DNA of 64,000 nt from Nemania diffusa (taxonomy: Eukaryota; Ascomycota; Sordariomycetes; Xylariales; Xylariaceae). Below the pieces are notes generated by a model. The model saw only the letters and a list, made by a program, of their open reading frames with translations, made no database searches and was not told the origin of the DNA. Location of the stretch: the NCBI GenBank assembly GCA_038501195.1, contig JBBPUQ010000011.1:496001-560000 (forward strand), written 5' to 3'. Below, piece by piece: positions 48,591 through 63,861 of this stretch. Each line of letters opens with the position of its first letter. The first letter of the stretch is position 1. The translations under genes were made by a program, and so were the position numbers.

Positions 48591-48867
48591 TGTCACACAG
48601 CCAAGACTGCCTTAGACCTACAGGAAGCTATTGACTGGTTATATGCATACGCGCCCAACAGTCTGAGACCTAACCCACCTATATGAAGGCTATTGGATAG
48701 AGCAGGTCACCTAGACCTGCAGCTATATGCAAGGAGAACCAACAGCCCTAGAAGTACTAGATTGTATAAACTATAGCTTAAAAGCTTTTAAATATAAAAA
48801 GAACTGATTTTTTTAAATTAAAAAAAAAAAAAATTATAAATTTTATAAAACTAAAATAATTTATTAA
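48591..48867. repeat. LTR, half normal and half RIP-mutated
   Basis: Aligns in reverse to 11408-11683. Up to about 48765 the copy keeps normal composition; from there on the same alignment continues but almost all C and G are replaced (for example TAGCCTAGCGACC in the other copy corresponds to TAGCTTAAAAGCT here). The right end is approximate. Confidence 0.7.
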
Positions 48868-49809
48868 TTAAATAAACTTTATTTCAAATTTTATAAAATA
48901 AGCTTTTGTTATAAATAAATTATTTTTTATTTAAAAAAATTTTTATATATATAACTATTATTTAATATTATTTTTTTTTTTTAAGTTTAACTTTATTTAT
49001 TTTTTATAAATTTTTATATTTTTTAAACTTATAATATTTATATTTATTACTAATAATTTTATTAACAATTAATTATTTATAATAATATTTATTATTAATA
49101 ATAATATTATTTTATATTTATTTATTAATTTAATAGTTATATTATTTGTAAATATTTCTATTTTAGTTTTATAAAAATTTAAAAATAATAAGTTTAAAAA
49201 AAATTTAAATAAATTAAAAAATTTAAAAAATTTTAACAAATTAAAAAATAAAATTTTTTTTTATTTTTTAATAAAAAAATTAAATAATTTAATTTAAAAA
49301 AAAAGAAAAAACTTTATATTTAAAAAAACTTTTTTTATTATTATATATATAAAAATATTATAAATTATTTTTAATATTTTAAATATTTTTTTAATATTTA
49401 TTTTATTTTTTATTGAAGTTATTTTATTTTTTATTAATTATTTATATAGTTTATAAATAGCTTAATTTTTATTATTAATATTTTTATAAAATTATTTATA
49501 TTTTTAATAAATTTTATTATATAAATAATTTTTTATTAAATTAATTATTAAAGCAATATTTTAATTTAATAATATTTTAATATTATATAAACTTTTTAAT
49601 TTTTAATATATTATTATTTATAAAAATAAAAATATTTAAATAATAAATATTATAATTTAAAACTTTTTTATATAAATATTTAAATTATATTAATAAATAT
49701 AAAATATATATAAATTAATTTAAATTTTAATATATAATATATTTAAAATATATATTAATTAAAACTAATTTATTTAAAAACTTTATATTTTTATATAATT
49801 AAAATATAT

Positions 49810-49948
49810 TATTTAAAATAATATTATATATTAAGTTTAAAAATATAATAATAATAAAAAAAAGCTAGTTTAAAATTAATAAAAAAAATTTATTTAATTT
49901 AAGTTTTAGTTTATTTTTATTATTTACTTTTATTTTATTATTAATAAA
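49810..49948. repeat. left LTR (at least 139 bp) of the second-level element
   Basis: The part that can be matched to 63862-64000; the true LTR is probably longer. Confidence 0.65.
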
Positions 49949-50609
49949 ATTTATTATAATATAAAGTTTTTTTTTATTAAAATAACTTTTTTATTTAATT
50001 ATATTAAATATTAAAATATATAAAAAAATATTAATTTTAATATTTTTAATTATTTAATTAATTAATTAATTAATTTTTTAACAAAGTTATTTATAACTTT
50101 TTTTTTATTTTTTATTAATAATTACTTTTTTTATTGTTATTAATATTTATTTATTAAATTTTTAATTTATTAAAGTTATTATTTTAATTATTATTAGTTA
50201 TTTTTATAACTATAATTTTTTTATTTAATTAAATAATTAAATCTTTTTTTAAATTTATTAGTTTTATATTTAATAATAGTTTTAATTTTAAAAAACTTTT
50301 TTTTTTTTTTTAAGTTTAATTAATTATTTTAAATAAACTTAAAAAAAAAATAATGTAATAAAAAAAATTTTTTTTATATTTTTTTCATAATAAATATACT
50401 ATTAATATAATTAAATAAATATTAAAAGTTTTAAAAAATTAATTTTATAAATTAATTGATTTATTTGTTTTTTTATTTTTTAAAACTTTATAAATTATTA
50501 TAAAAATTTTTAAAATAGTTTATTAAATAAATAATATTTTTTATATAATTTTAAATATATTTTATTTTTTTTTAAAACTTTATTATTTAATATTTTTTAT
50601 TATAATAAT

Positions 50610-50917
50610 TATTAGTAGAATTTTTTATATATATATATATAAAAGGATTTAAAATAATCTATAAAGTTTGAAGTTTGTTTTTAAGTTTTAAAGTTTTATA
50701 TTAATTTATATATTTATTTTACAAAAAGAAATATAACTAAAAAGGTTATATATAAGTTATTTATATATATATATATATAGAACTTGTAAATTTTATAAGT
50801 TTTAATAAGTTTTTATATTTTTTATTTATTTAGTTATTTAATAAAAGTTTTAATTTAAGTTTTAGTTGTATATATTTAATATATATATATAAATTTTATT
50901 AAGTTATTAGTTTAATA
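50610..50917. repeat. left LTR of the innermost element
   Basis: 308 bp, aligns end to end with 56213-56520. Contains GAATTTTTTATATATATA and a poly-purine-like AAAAAGAAATATAA block shared by both copies. Confidence 0.87.
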
Positions 50918-53900
50918 TTAAAGCTTTTTTTTTTTGTACAGTAATTTTAGTTTTAATATTAATTAATTTTTTGTTATTTTTTTTACTATTTAATTAATTT
51001 ATATATATTTTTATTTATATAACTAGTTTATTTATATTAATTAGCTTTTTTAATATTTAATTAAATGTTTTTTTTATATAAATGTTTGCTAAGTTGTTTT
51101 TACTATCGATTTAATATATTTTTATAATCTTATAATTTTTATATATTTTTTAAAATAATATAATGTTAATTATAAATTATTTTTTTTATATAGTTTTTAA
51201 TTTAATTAAATATTTATATAAAAATTTAAAATTAATATATATAATTAGTAATATAGTTAGTAATTTTATTATATAAATAATTTTTTAAAAAGTTATATTA
51301 AATATAATAATACAATTAAATTTATTAACTATATTATATAATTTATTTATTAATATATTATATATAATTTATTTATATTTAATTAAATTTTAATAAATAA
51401 TATTGCTTTTAATTATAAAAATATTTTTTATATAGTTTTTATTAGCTAGTATAATTATAAATCTAATTTAAAAATTTAAATTTTTATTATTTGTAAATAT
51501 TTTATTAATAAAAATAAAAATTTTTATATAATTAAAATTTAAAAATATATAGTGTAGTTTTTGCTATATATTATTAATTTATTATTATATTTATATATTT
51601 AATGTTTTAATATTGTTTTTTAATAGCTTTTAAACTTATATAGCAATTAATAAATTATATAATATTTTTAATTAATATATTAATATAATATATATATTTT
51701 AAGTTTATTAAATAATATATTATTAAAAATAATTTTTTATATAAAAATTAATAATATATAATTGCTTAGTTTGTTTTTATTAAATAAAAAAAAAATTTTA
51801 TTTGTTTATTTAGATTTTATTTTTGTTAAATTTAATAAAATATTTAAATATTAATTTTGCTTTTAGTTTTATATAAAATAATAGCTTAGTTTTTTTTTTA
51901 TATAAAAATTTTTTAAATATAATATTAAAAATATTGTTTATTTAAAGTTTTATAATTATAAATTTGTCGGGTTTTTTTTTAGTATATAATAAATATAAAT
52001 TATATATAAATATTTTTATATTTAATTTTTTATAGTAATATTTGTAGTAAATTTTATATTAATATAATTTTAATTTAGCTAATTTATATAATAGTTATAT
52101 AATTTAAAATATAATATTTATTAAATATTTGTTTTTTAGTTTTTTTAATAAATAAATATAAATTTTTTAGTTTAATTTATTATATAATTATATATATATT
52201 TAAAAAATATTTTATAGCTTTATATATATATTATAGTTTTAAATTAACAATAGTTTTAAAACTATAATAAATTATTAATTTATATATTAAATTATTAGTA
52301 TTTATATAAAAATTTAAACTTTGTTATTATTTTTATAACTTTATATAATTAATTTAAACTTTTTATATAATTTAATTGTTTTATTTTTAACTTTTTATAT
52401 AAGTTTAATTTAAAAAATTTTTATTTAGTTATATTAGTTTAAATTATATTATATAAATTAAAATATATTTTAAGTTGTTAGTATATTTATTTTAATTATA
52501 TTTAATTATTTAAAAAATATATTAAATATAATAATTATACTGTTTTGTTTTAATTATATAACTAAAATATAATTATTAATTTTTTTTAATATAAAATATT
52601 AATTGTTAATAAATATAAATAACTTTTTTAGTTTATTTTTATATTAAAGTTATAACTGTTTAATAGTTTAAAAAAAGTTATATAAAAAGTTATTTTTTTT
52701 ATATAATAAATTAAATATAACTTTTTATTAATAATATAGTTTAATTTATATATAATAAAACTTAACTAGTTTATTTATTATATCGATTATAATATTATAA
52801 TTTTCGATTATAAAAATTTTATATAGTTTTGTTTAACTTTTTTGTTTTTTTTATATTATAATTTTATTTTAAAAAAGTAAAAAAAGTATTTTATATAATA
52901 ATATTAGTTTGTTTTTAGTTTATATAATTTAGTTAATATTAACTTTTATATAAATATTTTTTAATATTTTTATAGTTTTTTATATAGCTTTTACTTTTTA
53001 AATAATTTTTAGCGAAAAAAATAAATTGCTATTAATTTTAAAATAAGTTTTAAAAACTAATAAAATAAATATAAAACTATTTAATTTAGCTATATTATTT
53101 AAAGTTTTTATAGCTATTTGTAATATTATTTTTTTATTTATATAATAATTGATTTTTTTATATAAAATATCGAATATATAATAAAATAATATATATATTT
53201 GTTTGATTTTTTTAATAGCTTAGTATATTTTAATAAATATTTTTTTATATAAAGTTTTAACTAATTATATATTATTATAAAATTTTTCGAACAAAAAATT
53301 TATATTAAAATTATATATAATATAATTAAATAGTTTTTAATATATTAAAATTTAATATTAATATAATATATTTTAAATATTATATATATTTAAAAATTTC
53401 AAAAATTTAGCTATTTAAAACAAAATATTTATATTAATTATATATAAAATTAGTTATTTATTAATTTATATAATATCGATAATAATTTTGTAATTAAAAT
53501 TGCATTTGTTTTTTAATAAAAATTTAAATTTTTTTGAAATTTAATTATATAATTAATAATAGTAGTAAAACTTTTTAATTTTTTAAAATATTAAAATATT
53601 AATGTTATTATATCTAGTTTTTTATAGTAATTTTATAAGTTTTTTTATACAAAAATATTTAAATTAACAATATAACTTTTGAAATTTTTATTTTATAAAA
53701 TAATTTATAGCTTTTAATCGATTAATATTAAAAAATAAATGTTTTTATTTTTATATAATTAATATTGTTATATTATTTTGTTATATAATTATATTTTATA
53801 TATTATTAAAATAAATATATAGTCGATTTATATTTTAAAGTAATAGTAAAAACAAAATTGATATATTTAAAATATAAAATTTAATCAATTTAATTAATGT

Positions 53901-56212
53901 TAATATAATTATAGTATTTATAACTTTAAAACTTTTGATATTATTAAATCGAATTGTTATATTATTTAAAGTTTAGTTTATTTATATAAAAAAGTTTTTT
54001 TATATAAAAGTTTTAGCTTAAGTTTTTTTAATAGTTAAAACTTTAGCTATATTAATATTTTATAAAATATTTTAATATTTTATATTATATTAACTGTTTA
54101 AATAAAAATTATTTAATATTAACATTTAATTTTATATATATATATTTTTTTTTGTTATATAATAAAAATATATTAAATTTATTAAAAATTAAACTGTTTT
54201 ATTTTTAGTTTTAAAATTTAAGTTATTATTAAATTTATTATTATATAAAAAGTTTTTATTACTTTTATAGTTTAATATAAATATATTATATTTTTTATAT
54301 AATAAAGTTTTTTGTTTTAAAATATTATATATAATAAAATATTATTTTTTTATTTTTGATTTTTTTTATTAGTTATAATTAATAAACTAACAACTAAACT
54401 TTTTATAAATAAAATATTTTTTATTATTTTTATTATTTTTATTATATAATTGCTATAGTTTTTAGCGAAAATTTTTTTTAAAGCTATAACTATATAATTG
54501 TTTTAAATATTTAATATTATACTATTTATTAATAAAATAAATATTTATTATATAATAATAGTTTATTTTTCAATTAAAAAAAACTTGCAGTATTATTTAC
54601 AAATTAAAAAACAAAGCTTTATATATAAGTTTTTAATTAATTAAAATAAGTTTAAACTTAAATATATTAAAATATATTTATATAACTGTTATATAAAATA
54701 ATATTTTTTTATAATAATTAAATTTTAAAATATATTATATAAATTAAAATTTATTAATTATAGTTTTTAATATTTTAAATATTGTTTTTATTAAATTATT
54801 TTATTTTATTTATATAAAAGTAATAATAGTTTAATTGATTTAATATTAATTATAATTAATTGTTATATTAAAATAATTGTTAAATATTATATAAATTTTG
54901 TTTTATTTATATATTAAACTAATATAATTAAAATAGTATTATTTAGTTTTTTTTTTTAATATAAAAAGAAATATTATATAGTATTGTTTTTTAGTAATTT
55001 TAAGTTAATAATATATCGAAATAAAAATTTAAATTTTGTTATATAATATATTATATAGTTTATTACTATAGTTTTAGTTAAATCGCTATATTTTAGTAAA
55101 TATAATAAATTAAGCTGTTTTAATTAAACTATTGTAAATAATTTAAATAAAAAAAAGTTTATATAATCGATTTTTATATATAAATAAAAGTACAAAATAT
55201 ATAGTAAAACTTTTAAAAGTAAATATAAGTTTTTAAGTTTTTGTTTATATAAAAAAAATAAATATTTAATTATTTATATTAAATATTAAAATATATATTA
55301 ATATTGTTAGTTTTAATATAGCTAGTTATAATATTAAATAGTTTATTTGTATAATTAAAAGTTTTAATATATTTGCTAATATAAATATTAAAGCTATTTA
55401 TATAAATATATTATTATTTAAGTTTTTATTATTTTTGTTTATATATTTTTTAATAATGTATAAAAGTTTGTTTTTAAGCAATTTTTTATATATTTTGATA
55501 TTTTTGTTATTTTTAGCAATAATAATAAATTTTTTTTAAAATATATAATTAGTATTTATTAATATCGGTTTTATTTAGCTGTTAAAATTTATTACAAATA
55601 TTTGTATAAATTATTTACTTTTGATTTTTAATTATATATAGTTTTGTAAATATTTTGCAAAATATATTGTTAATTATAAAAATTTAGCAAATTAGTCAAA
55701 ATTAATAGTTATATTTTAATATTTAAAATCGGTTTATTTTTTTTAAATTTTTATTTAAATGCTGCTATTTTTAGCTATATTTTTATATATAAATTTATTT
55801 TTATTATATAAAGCTATTAATTTATTATTTTAAGTTTATTTAGCTGCTATAGCTATAGCTGCTATAGTTGTTTTTGTTATAAATACTAATATAGTTGTAA
55901 AAAGTAATAAAATAAAAAAAATAAAATAAATAAAATAGTTAAAAAAGTAAATATATAAAATAGCTTATAGTTTTGTTAATTTTTATATAAAAATAACTAA
56001 GTTATTGTATAAAATTAATTTTAACTTTGCAATATTTAAGTTTTTTTTGTTCAATAGTTAATTCGATATATTTTTTGCTAATTAATATAAATAATAATTT
56101 ACTTTTTATATAAAAGAAAAAAAAATAAAATATAAAAGTTATTTTTAACAATAGCTAGTTTTTGCTTTTTTATTTTGTTAATTTATAATTACATTTTATA
56201 ATTATTAATTAG

Positions 56213-56520
56213 TATTAATAGAATTTTTTATATATATATATATAAAAAAATTTAAAATAATTTATAAAGTTTAAGGTTTGTTTTTAAGTTTTAAAGTTTT
56301 ATATTGATTTATATATTTATTTTATAAAAAGAAATATAATTAAAAGAGTTATATACAAGTTATTTATATATATATATGTATAAGACTTATAAGTTTTGTA
56401 GGTCCTAGTAAATCCTTGTATTTTTTATTTATTTGGTTATTTAATAAAAGTTTTAGTTTAAGTCCTAGTTATATATATTTAGTGTGTATATATAAGTTTT
56501 GTTAAGTTATTAATTTAACA
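56213..56520. repeat. right LTR of the innermost element
   Basis: 308 bp. Keeps several C/G positions lost on the left (GTAGGTCCTAGTAAATCC, AGTCCTAGTT), again less mutated than its partner. Confidence 0.87.
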
Positions 56521-59500
56521 ATAATATTTAATATAAAATATTATAAAATTTATTATTAATTTAGCATTTTTTTATAAGTATTTTTTTAAAAAATATATTT
56601 TTTTTAAAATATTAATAGTTTTTATTTTTATAATTATATTATTAAAACTTAATAGTTTAAATTTAAACAATTATTTATATATTAAAAATTTAATAAGTTT
56701 AAAATATATATTATAAAAGTTTTATTATAATATAAAAATTATATTTATTTATATATTATTAAAGTTTTAAAACAAGTAATAATATATAACAATTTTTATT
56801 ATTTAATTTTTATATTTTAAAAAATTATTTATTTAAAAATAATATATTATAGTTATTAAAAGCTTTATATTTATTACTTTTTATAGTTTTTCTTAAAAAG
56901 TAAATATAAATTTATAATTTTTATTCAATATAATTTTTATAAAAACATTTTAATTATAAATAAATAAAAACTTTATTAAAAATATAGCTTAATTTTTTAT
57001 TATATATTTTTTATAACTTAATATTAATAATAACTTTTTTAAAATAATATATATAACTATTATTATTATATTATAATAATTAAATTTTTTAACTTATTAA
57101 AATATATTTATAAATAATATATTTAATAAATTTAATATAAAATTTATTATAATTATTTTTATTAATTTTATATTTTTTAATTTAATTAATTAATAATTTT
57201 TATAAAATTTTTTATAATTAATGTTATATATTTAATATTTATTATAATATTTAAAATATATTTGAACTTTTTATAATTTTAATTCGATTATATAACTTTT
57301 TAAGTTTTTTATTATTTTTTATTTATTAAAATAATATTTATTGTTATAAGTAATTTTAAAAAACTTTTTAATTTATATATTAAATATATATAGTTTATAT
57401 TTGTTTTTTTTATTTATATTATATAATAAACTATTAATTATTATAAAAAAATATTTAAATTATTTAAAGTTTTTAATATTTTTATTATTTTTTTAAATAT
57501 TAATTAAAACTTTTCAATATTTAAAGTTTTTATTATAATTTATAATAATATTTTTTTATATATTATTTTTTATTTTTACTTTTATAACTATTTAAATTTA
57601 GTTTAATATTAGTTTTTTATTTATTTTTTTAATTTTTTTTGCTTTATTAACTTAATTTATTATAGTTTAAAGTTAATTAAAAATATTTAATATAAAATTA
57701 AGTTATTTTAATAAATAAGAAATTTATAAATTATATTAAAATAAATAAATAAATATATTTATAAAATATTTATTTATTTAATTTATAAAAGCTATATTAA
57801 TATTAATTTAATTAAATATTTTTTTAATTATTAAATAATTAATTAATATTATTATTAAATTATATAAAGTTTTTATAATTATTTAAAACTTTTTATATTT
57901 TTAAACAATATATATAATTTTTAATTTTAAAAGTTTATATTTTATTTTAAATTATAATAAATATTTATTTAAAAATATAATTAATAAAATTTATATATTT
58001 AAAATTAATATTTTTAATTTTTAAATATAGCTATTTTTTAATTAAAACTATATTAATTTAAAACTTTTTTTTAAAAAGCTGTTTATTTATATAAATAAAG
58101 TTTTAATAAAATTATAATAATAAAAAATTATATTATTATATATTAATTTTTATATAGCTTTAAATAAAGTTTTTTTTTTAATTATTAAAATAAATAAAAT
58201 AATTTAATAATATATTTATTATTTATTAAAATTATTAACTATTATATATTTTAATTATATTTTTATATTAAAAATAGCTATTTTTTATTATTATAACAAT
58301 TTAATATATTATATATAATATAGCAATAATATTTTTAAAAATTTTATATTTTTAAAGTATTATTTTAATATTTTTAATTAGTTTAAAAATTATAAATTTT
58401 TAAAAGTTTTTAATTATTTTGTTATAATAAATAGTTTAAATATATTTATTTAAAATTTTAACAATTTTATTACTAAATATTTTAAAAATAACTTTTTAAA
58501 AAATAGCAAAATTTACTGTTTATAAAACAGCTTAAATATTATATATAGCTTTTTTAAATAATTTTTTTTATTATTAAAAAATATTACAATATTATTAATA
58601 AATATTTAATAATAATATTTATAAAATTATAATAGCTTATTTATAAATTATTATATATATATAAATAAATTTTAAAATTTTATTAATATTACTATAGATT
58701 TTTTTAAACTTTTTAAGTTTATAATAATAAATTTATTTTAATATTTTAAATAAATTTTAAATTAATAAAAAAAAAATATTATATTTATTATTAAAATATA
58801 ACTTTTTTTTTAAATTAATATTATTATTTTTAATTATAATGAAAATAAATAATTATTTAATATTGCTATTTTATTAAAAATTTATAAATTAATTATAAAC
58901 TAAAAATATAGTTTTTTTTTTTTTATAACTAAATAATAAAAATTAAATATATAAAAAATAATAGTTTATTTATTTATTTTATATAGTTTTATTTATATAA
59001 TTTATTAAATATTAAATTTATTATATAATAGTTTTTAATATTTAATAAATATAAACAATTATTAAATTTAAATTTTTGTTAATTATTTATTAAAAATATT
59101 TTTATTTATTTATTTTTTAAAATATTAATTATATTTTAATTAAATTAAATTTTAAATATTTTTTTTAATAAATTTAATATTTTTTAAGCTAATAAATTTT
59201 TGCTAATATAAATAAATTAGCTAATAATTACTTTTATTTTTTTTTTTTTAAAAATCTTTTTAATATTTATTATAGCAGCAATTTTTTAAACTTTTAATTT
59301 AAGTTTTTTTATTATTTTTATTATTGCTATATTTAAATTAAAATTTATAAATTTTATTTTTAAAGCAGTTTTAATTATATTATATATAATATTAATTAAT
59401 AAAGTTTTTTTAATTATATTTAATAATTTTAATATATTAATTATATTAATTATATTATTTTAGTTTATATTTTTTTAAATTTATATTAATTTTAATTTAT

Positions 59501-62500
59501 AGTTTTTTATAACTATTGCTTTTTATATATTTATATTTAAAATAAATTAATTTATAAAAAATATATTTAATATTATAATATTTTTAAATATTTATAAATT
59601 TATATTTATAGTTTTAATTTTTATATTATTTATAATTATTATTTTAATTATTAAAATAGTTATTTTTATATATTTTTTTTATATAGTTTTAATATAGTTT
59701 AATTTTATATATTTTTAAATTATATTTATTTTAATATTTTTAAAAATTATTTTTTTAATTAATAATAAATTTATTAATATAACTAAATATAAAATAGTCG
59801 ATTTTATAACTATAGCTATTTTATTTTTATAAAAAAGTTTAAAAATAAATTTATAATTTAAAAATAAAAGTTTATATATTATAAATATATAAACTATTTT
59901 TTTAAATTTTAAAATTATTTTTTATAAAAGTATTATTTTATATATATATAAATAAATTTAAAAATATATATAAAAAAATATTTTAAAGTTATTTATATTA
60001 ATAAATATAACTTTATAACATTTATAATTAATAATTATATTATAAAAATTTAAAAAGTTATTTTTAAAAAATATAATAAATTTAATATTTTTATTTAATA
60101 TTTATATAAATTTAATAACTTTTAAAAGTTTAAAAAATTTATAATTAATATATTTTAATAAATAAAATATAAAAATAACTTAGTTTATATATTAAATATA
60201 TTTATTATTAATATTTTTAACTTTTTTTTTATATTATTTAATTATATATAAAAAATTAATAAAAGTTTTATATATTATTAAATCTTTTTTAGTTTTTATA
60301 TTTATATAAACTATAATATTATTTTTATTAAATTTATTATATATAATTATTTTTAAAAATAAAAATTAATTATTTAAAAACTTTTTTGTTTAAATATTAG
60401 TTTTTTAAATTTTAAATAATATTGTTTATAAATATAATATAATTAATTCAGCTTTTTTATTTTTTTTAAAAAAGTTGTTATTTTATATTATTAATATTAT
60501 ATTTATTAAAACTATTTAATATATAAAATTTATATTTTAATATTTATATTGTTTTAAATATATAAAAAGTTTATTTTTAAAAAAAAAAAATTATTATATT
60601 ATTTATATAAATAATATAATATATATATAAAAAATAAAAATTTGATTTATTTTTTAATATATTTGTTATATTTATTAATATATTTATTATATTTTTTTAT
60701 TAAATTAAATATTTAATTATAATATTTATATATTTTATTATAGTTTATTAATATATATATATTATTATTTTTATTTAAAAATTAATTATTTTTTAAACTA
60801 AAAGTTAATATATTTTTATTATTTTTAAATTAATTATTTTATATTATATAAATATAGTTACAATTATATTTATTTTATTATTTATTTTAATTGTTTTTTT
60901 ACTTTTGTTTTTTTTTTTTTAAAGTAAATTTTTATAATTTATTTTATTAAAGTTAAAATTTATTTTATTATTTATATTTTCGAAAAAAATTTTATTAATT
61001 TTATAATTTGTTTTTTTTATTTTAAAATTTATTTCGATTATATTAGTTATTATTATATTGTTTATAATAAAACTTTTATTTATTATTTTAATTTCGATAT
61101 ATAAACTTTTTAAAAAATTATTTCTATTTATTAATATTTTAATTTATATAAACTTTTTAAAATAGTTTAAAATAATATTTTTATATTATTATTAATAAAA
61201 TTAGCTTTATTTTTATTATTTTTATTATATAAAACAACAGTATATTATTTTTGCTTTAAATAAAAACTAATAAATATATTTTAATTTTAAAGTTTATATT
61301 TATTTAAATAGTTATTATAATATTATATTAGTTGTAATTATTACAACTTAATATTTTTATAGTTTATATATATTTAAACTTTTTTTAAATAAAATTAAAT
61401 ATAACTATATTATTTTTAATTATATTTTTAAATATAAACTTAATTATATTAAACTGTTTTGTTATAATTGTAATTTATATTACAAATTATTAAATTAATT
61501 TATTAAATATAATTATAAAACTTTTAATTTTTAAATAAATTTATATTTAGTTTATTAATTTATTATTTTATTATATAATAGTAAGTTTTTTTATTAAAAT
61601 TGAAAATATAGCTAAAATTTATTTAATATTGTTTTTAATAATATTTTTGTTTTTTAAGAAAAAATTAATATATTTAATAAAACTATATATGTTTATAAAA
61701 ATTAATTTGTTTTTTATTAATAATTAGTTTTATATTATTAAAATTATTATAGTTTAAATTAAATAAATTAATATTAAATTGTTTTAATTGTTAAAATTTA
61801 AAAAAAAGTTGTTAATATTATCATTAAATATTTATAATATAAAACTTTTTTAATAATAACTATTTTTATATAGTTTATTTAAGTTTTTATTTAAATAAAA
61901 ATTATATTTAAACTAATATAAACTTTTTAAATTATTAAAATTAATAAATTATATATTATAAAAAATATTAGTTAAATAATTATTATAATATAAAAAAAAT
62001 TAAATTTTTATTTTATTTAATTATTAATATATAATTAAATAATAAAATAAACTATTTAAATTAAAGTTTAATTATAAATTAAATAAATTAAATTTAAAAT
62101 TAAATAATAAATATTAAATTAGTTTAATTTATTAATATTATAACTAAATTAAATTATTATATTAAATTATATTTTAATTAAAAAATATTATATATAAATA
62201 TTATATATTTTATTAAACTTAATATATATTGCAATATTTTATTTATATTATAATAAAAATTATTTGTTAATTTTTATAGTTTAATAAATTTTAGTTATAA
62301 AATAAGCTTAAAAAAAAGTTGCAATATTTAAGTTTATATATATTATTGCTAAAATGTTTTAATATTAAATAATTTAAAAAAAAAAAAATAGAAATAATTA
62401 TTTAAAATAAAAATTAAAACAAAAATTATAACAATAATTTATTAATTAAATTTTTTTTAAAAATTAGTTTAATTTAAAAAGTAGGTTTTTTTTTTAATAG

Positions 62501-63861
62501 TATTATTAAATTAGTAATTTTATTAGCTATTAATTTAAATAATTAAATTAATATTATAAATTAATTTTTTATATTTTTTAATTTTTTTTATATATTAATT
62601 ATATTATTAACTATTATATTTAATAAACTATTTAAAGTTTTATTTAATAATTATTTTTTATATTTAAATGTTTTAAAGTTTATATTAAATATATTTTTAA
62701 AAAGTTATATTATTGTTAATTTTTAAAAAAGTAATAAATATTTCAAAGTTTATATTTAAAAATATAAAAAAAAAGTTTATATTTATTATATAAAACTTTT
62801 TACTATTATATAATATAAATAGCTAAAAATATATAATTATTAAAAGTATTTAATTTTAGTTTTTAAATATAGTTTTATTAATAAAATAAAATTATATATT
62901 ATATTTATAACTAATATTTGTTTTTTTTTTAAGCTTTATAAAAATAATTTATTTATTTTAATTAATTTTAAAATAAAGTTTTTAACATTTATTAATTTGT
63001 AAAATTTATATAATTTATTTAGATTTATTATTAATAATAATATAAGCTTTTATTAAAAAAATATAAAATAATTTAAATATTTAAAGTTATATATAATATA
63101 ATTTAAATATAAATTATAAAAATAAAATTTTTTAACAAATATTTACTTTTTAATAAATAATATATATATATAAAATTAAATAAATAAATTATAAATATAT
63201 AAACAATATAAAATAAAATAATAAAATATAAATAAAAGATTTTATATATTATTAAAAAATTTAGTATAAAATTTAAAAATATAAATATAAATATAAATTA
63301 AAGTTTAAAAAAATAATAATTAAAAATATTATAAATATTAAATAAACAAAAATTAATAAAAGTTTAAAGTTTAAAAAAATAATAAGTTTTAATTAACTAA
63401 TATTATTTTAAATACAATAATGTTAAAAATAAATATAGCTATTTTATATAAAATATAAAAATAATTTATTTTATATAAAGTTTTAATTAGTTAATTTATA
63501 ATTTATTAGTTAAAAGTTTATTATATTAATATTAATTATAACTATTTATTAAATATTGCTATTAAAAAACTAATTTCGTTAATTTTTAATTATAATATTG
63601 CTGATTTTTTACTATTTAATTATTATAGCTATTAAAAAATTAATTTAAATAATTTTATAATAAGTTTTTATTTTTAATGTTTTAAATATAACTATTAAAA
63701 AATTAATTTAACTAAAACATTAAAATAAACTATAAAATTTTAAAGATTTAAATAAAAGTATTAACAATAGCTGCTAATATAAAAATAAAAAATAAAAAAT
63801 TATAAAACTAAAAAATAAAATTATTATAATTATAAAATATATTATATTATTTAAAATATAT

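Larger units (their letters stand above)
50610..56520. mobile_element. RIP-degraded LTR retrotransposon, innermost in the right block
   Basis: A 5911-bp element with equal 308-bp LTRs (50610-50917 and 56213-56520), beginning TATTARTAGAATTTTTTATA and ending TTTAATA (left) or TTTAACA (right). ATAAT lies directly before and after as a 5-bp duplication, though in such AT-rich sequence chance identity is possible. Sequence just inside the right LTR (about 56160-56212) parallels 41401-41457 of the other nested element, and stretches after 51000 and 51960 parallel 36100 and 37140, so they are related. No coding frame survives. Confidence 0.87.
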
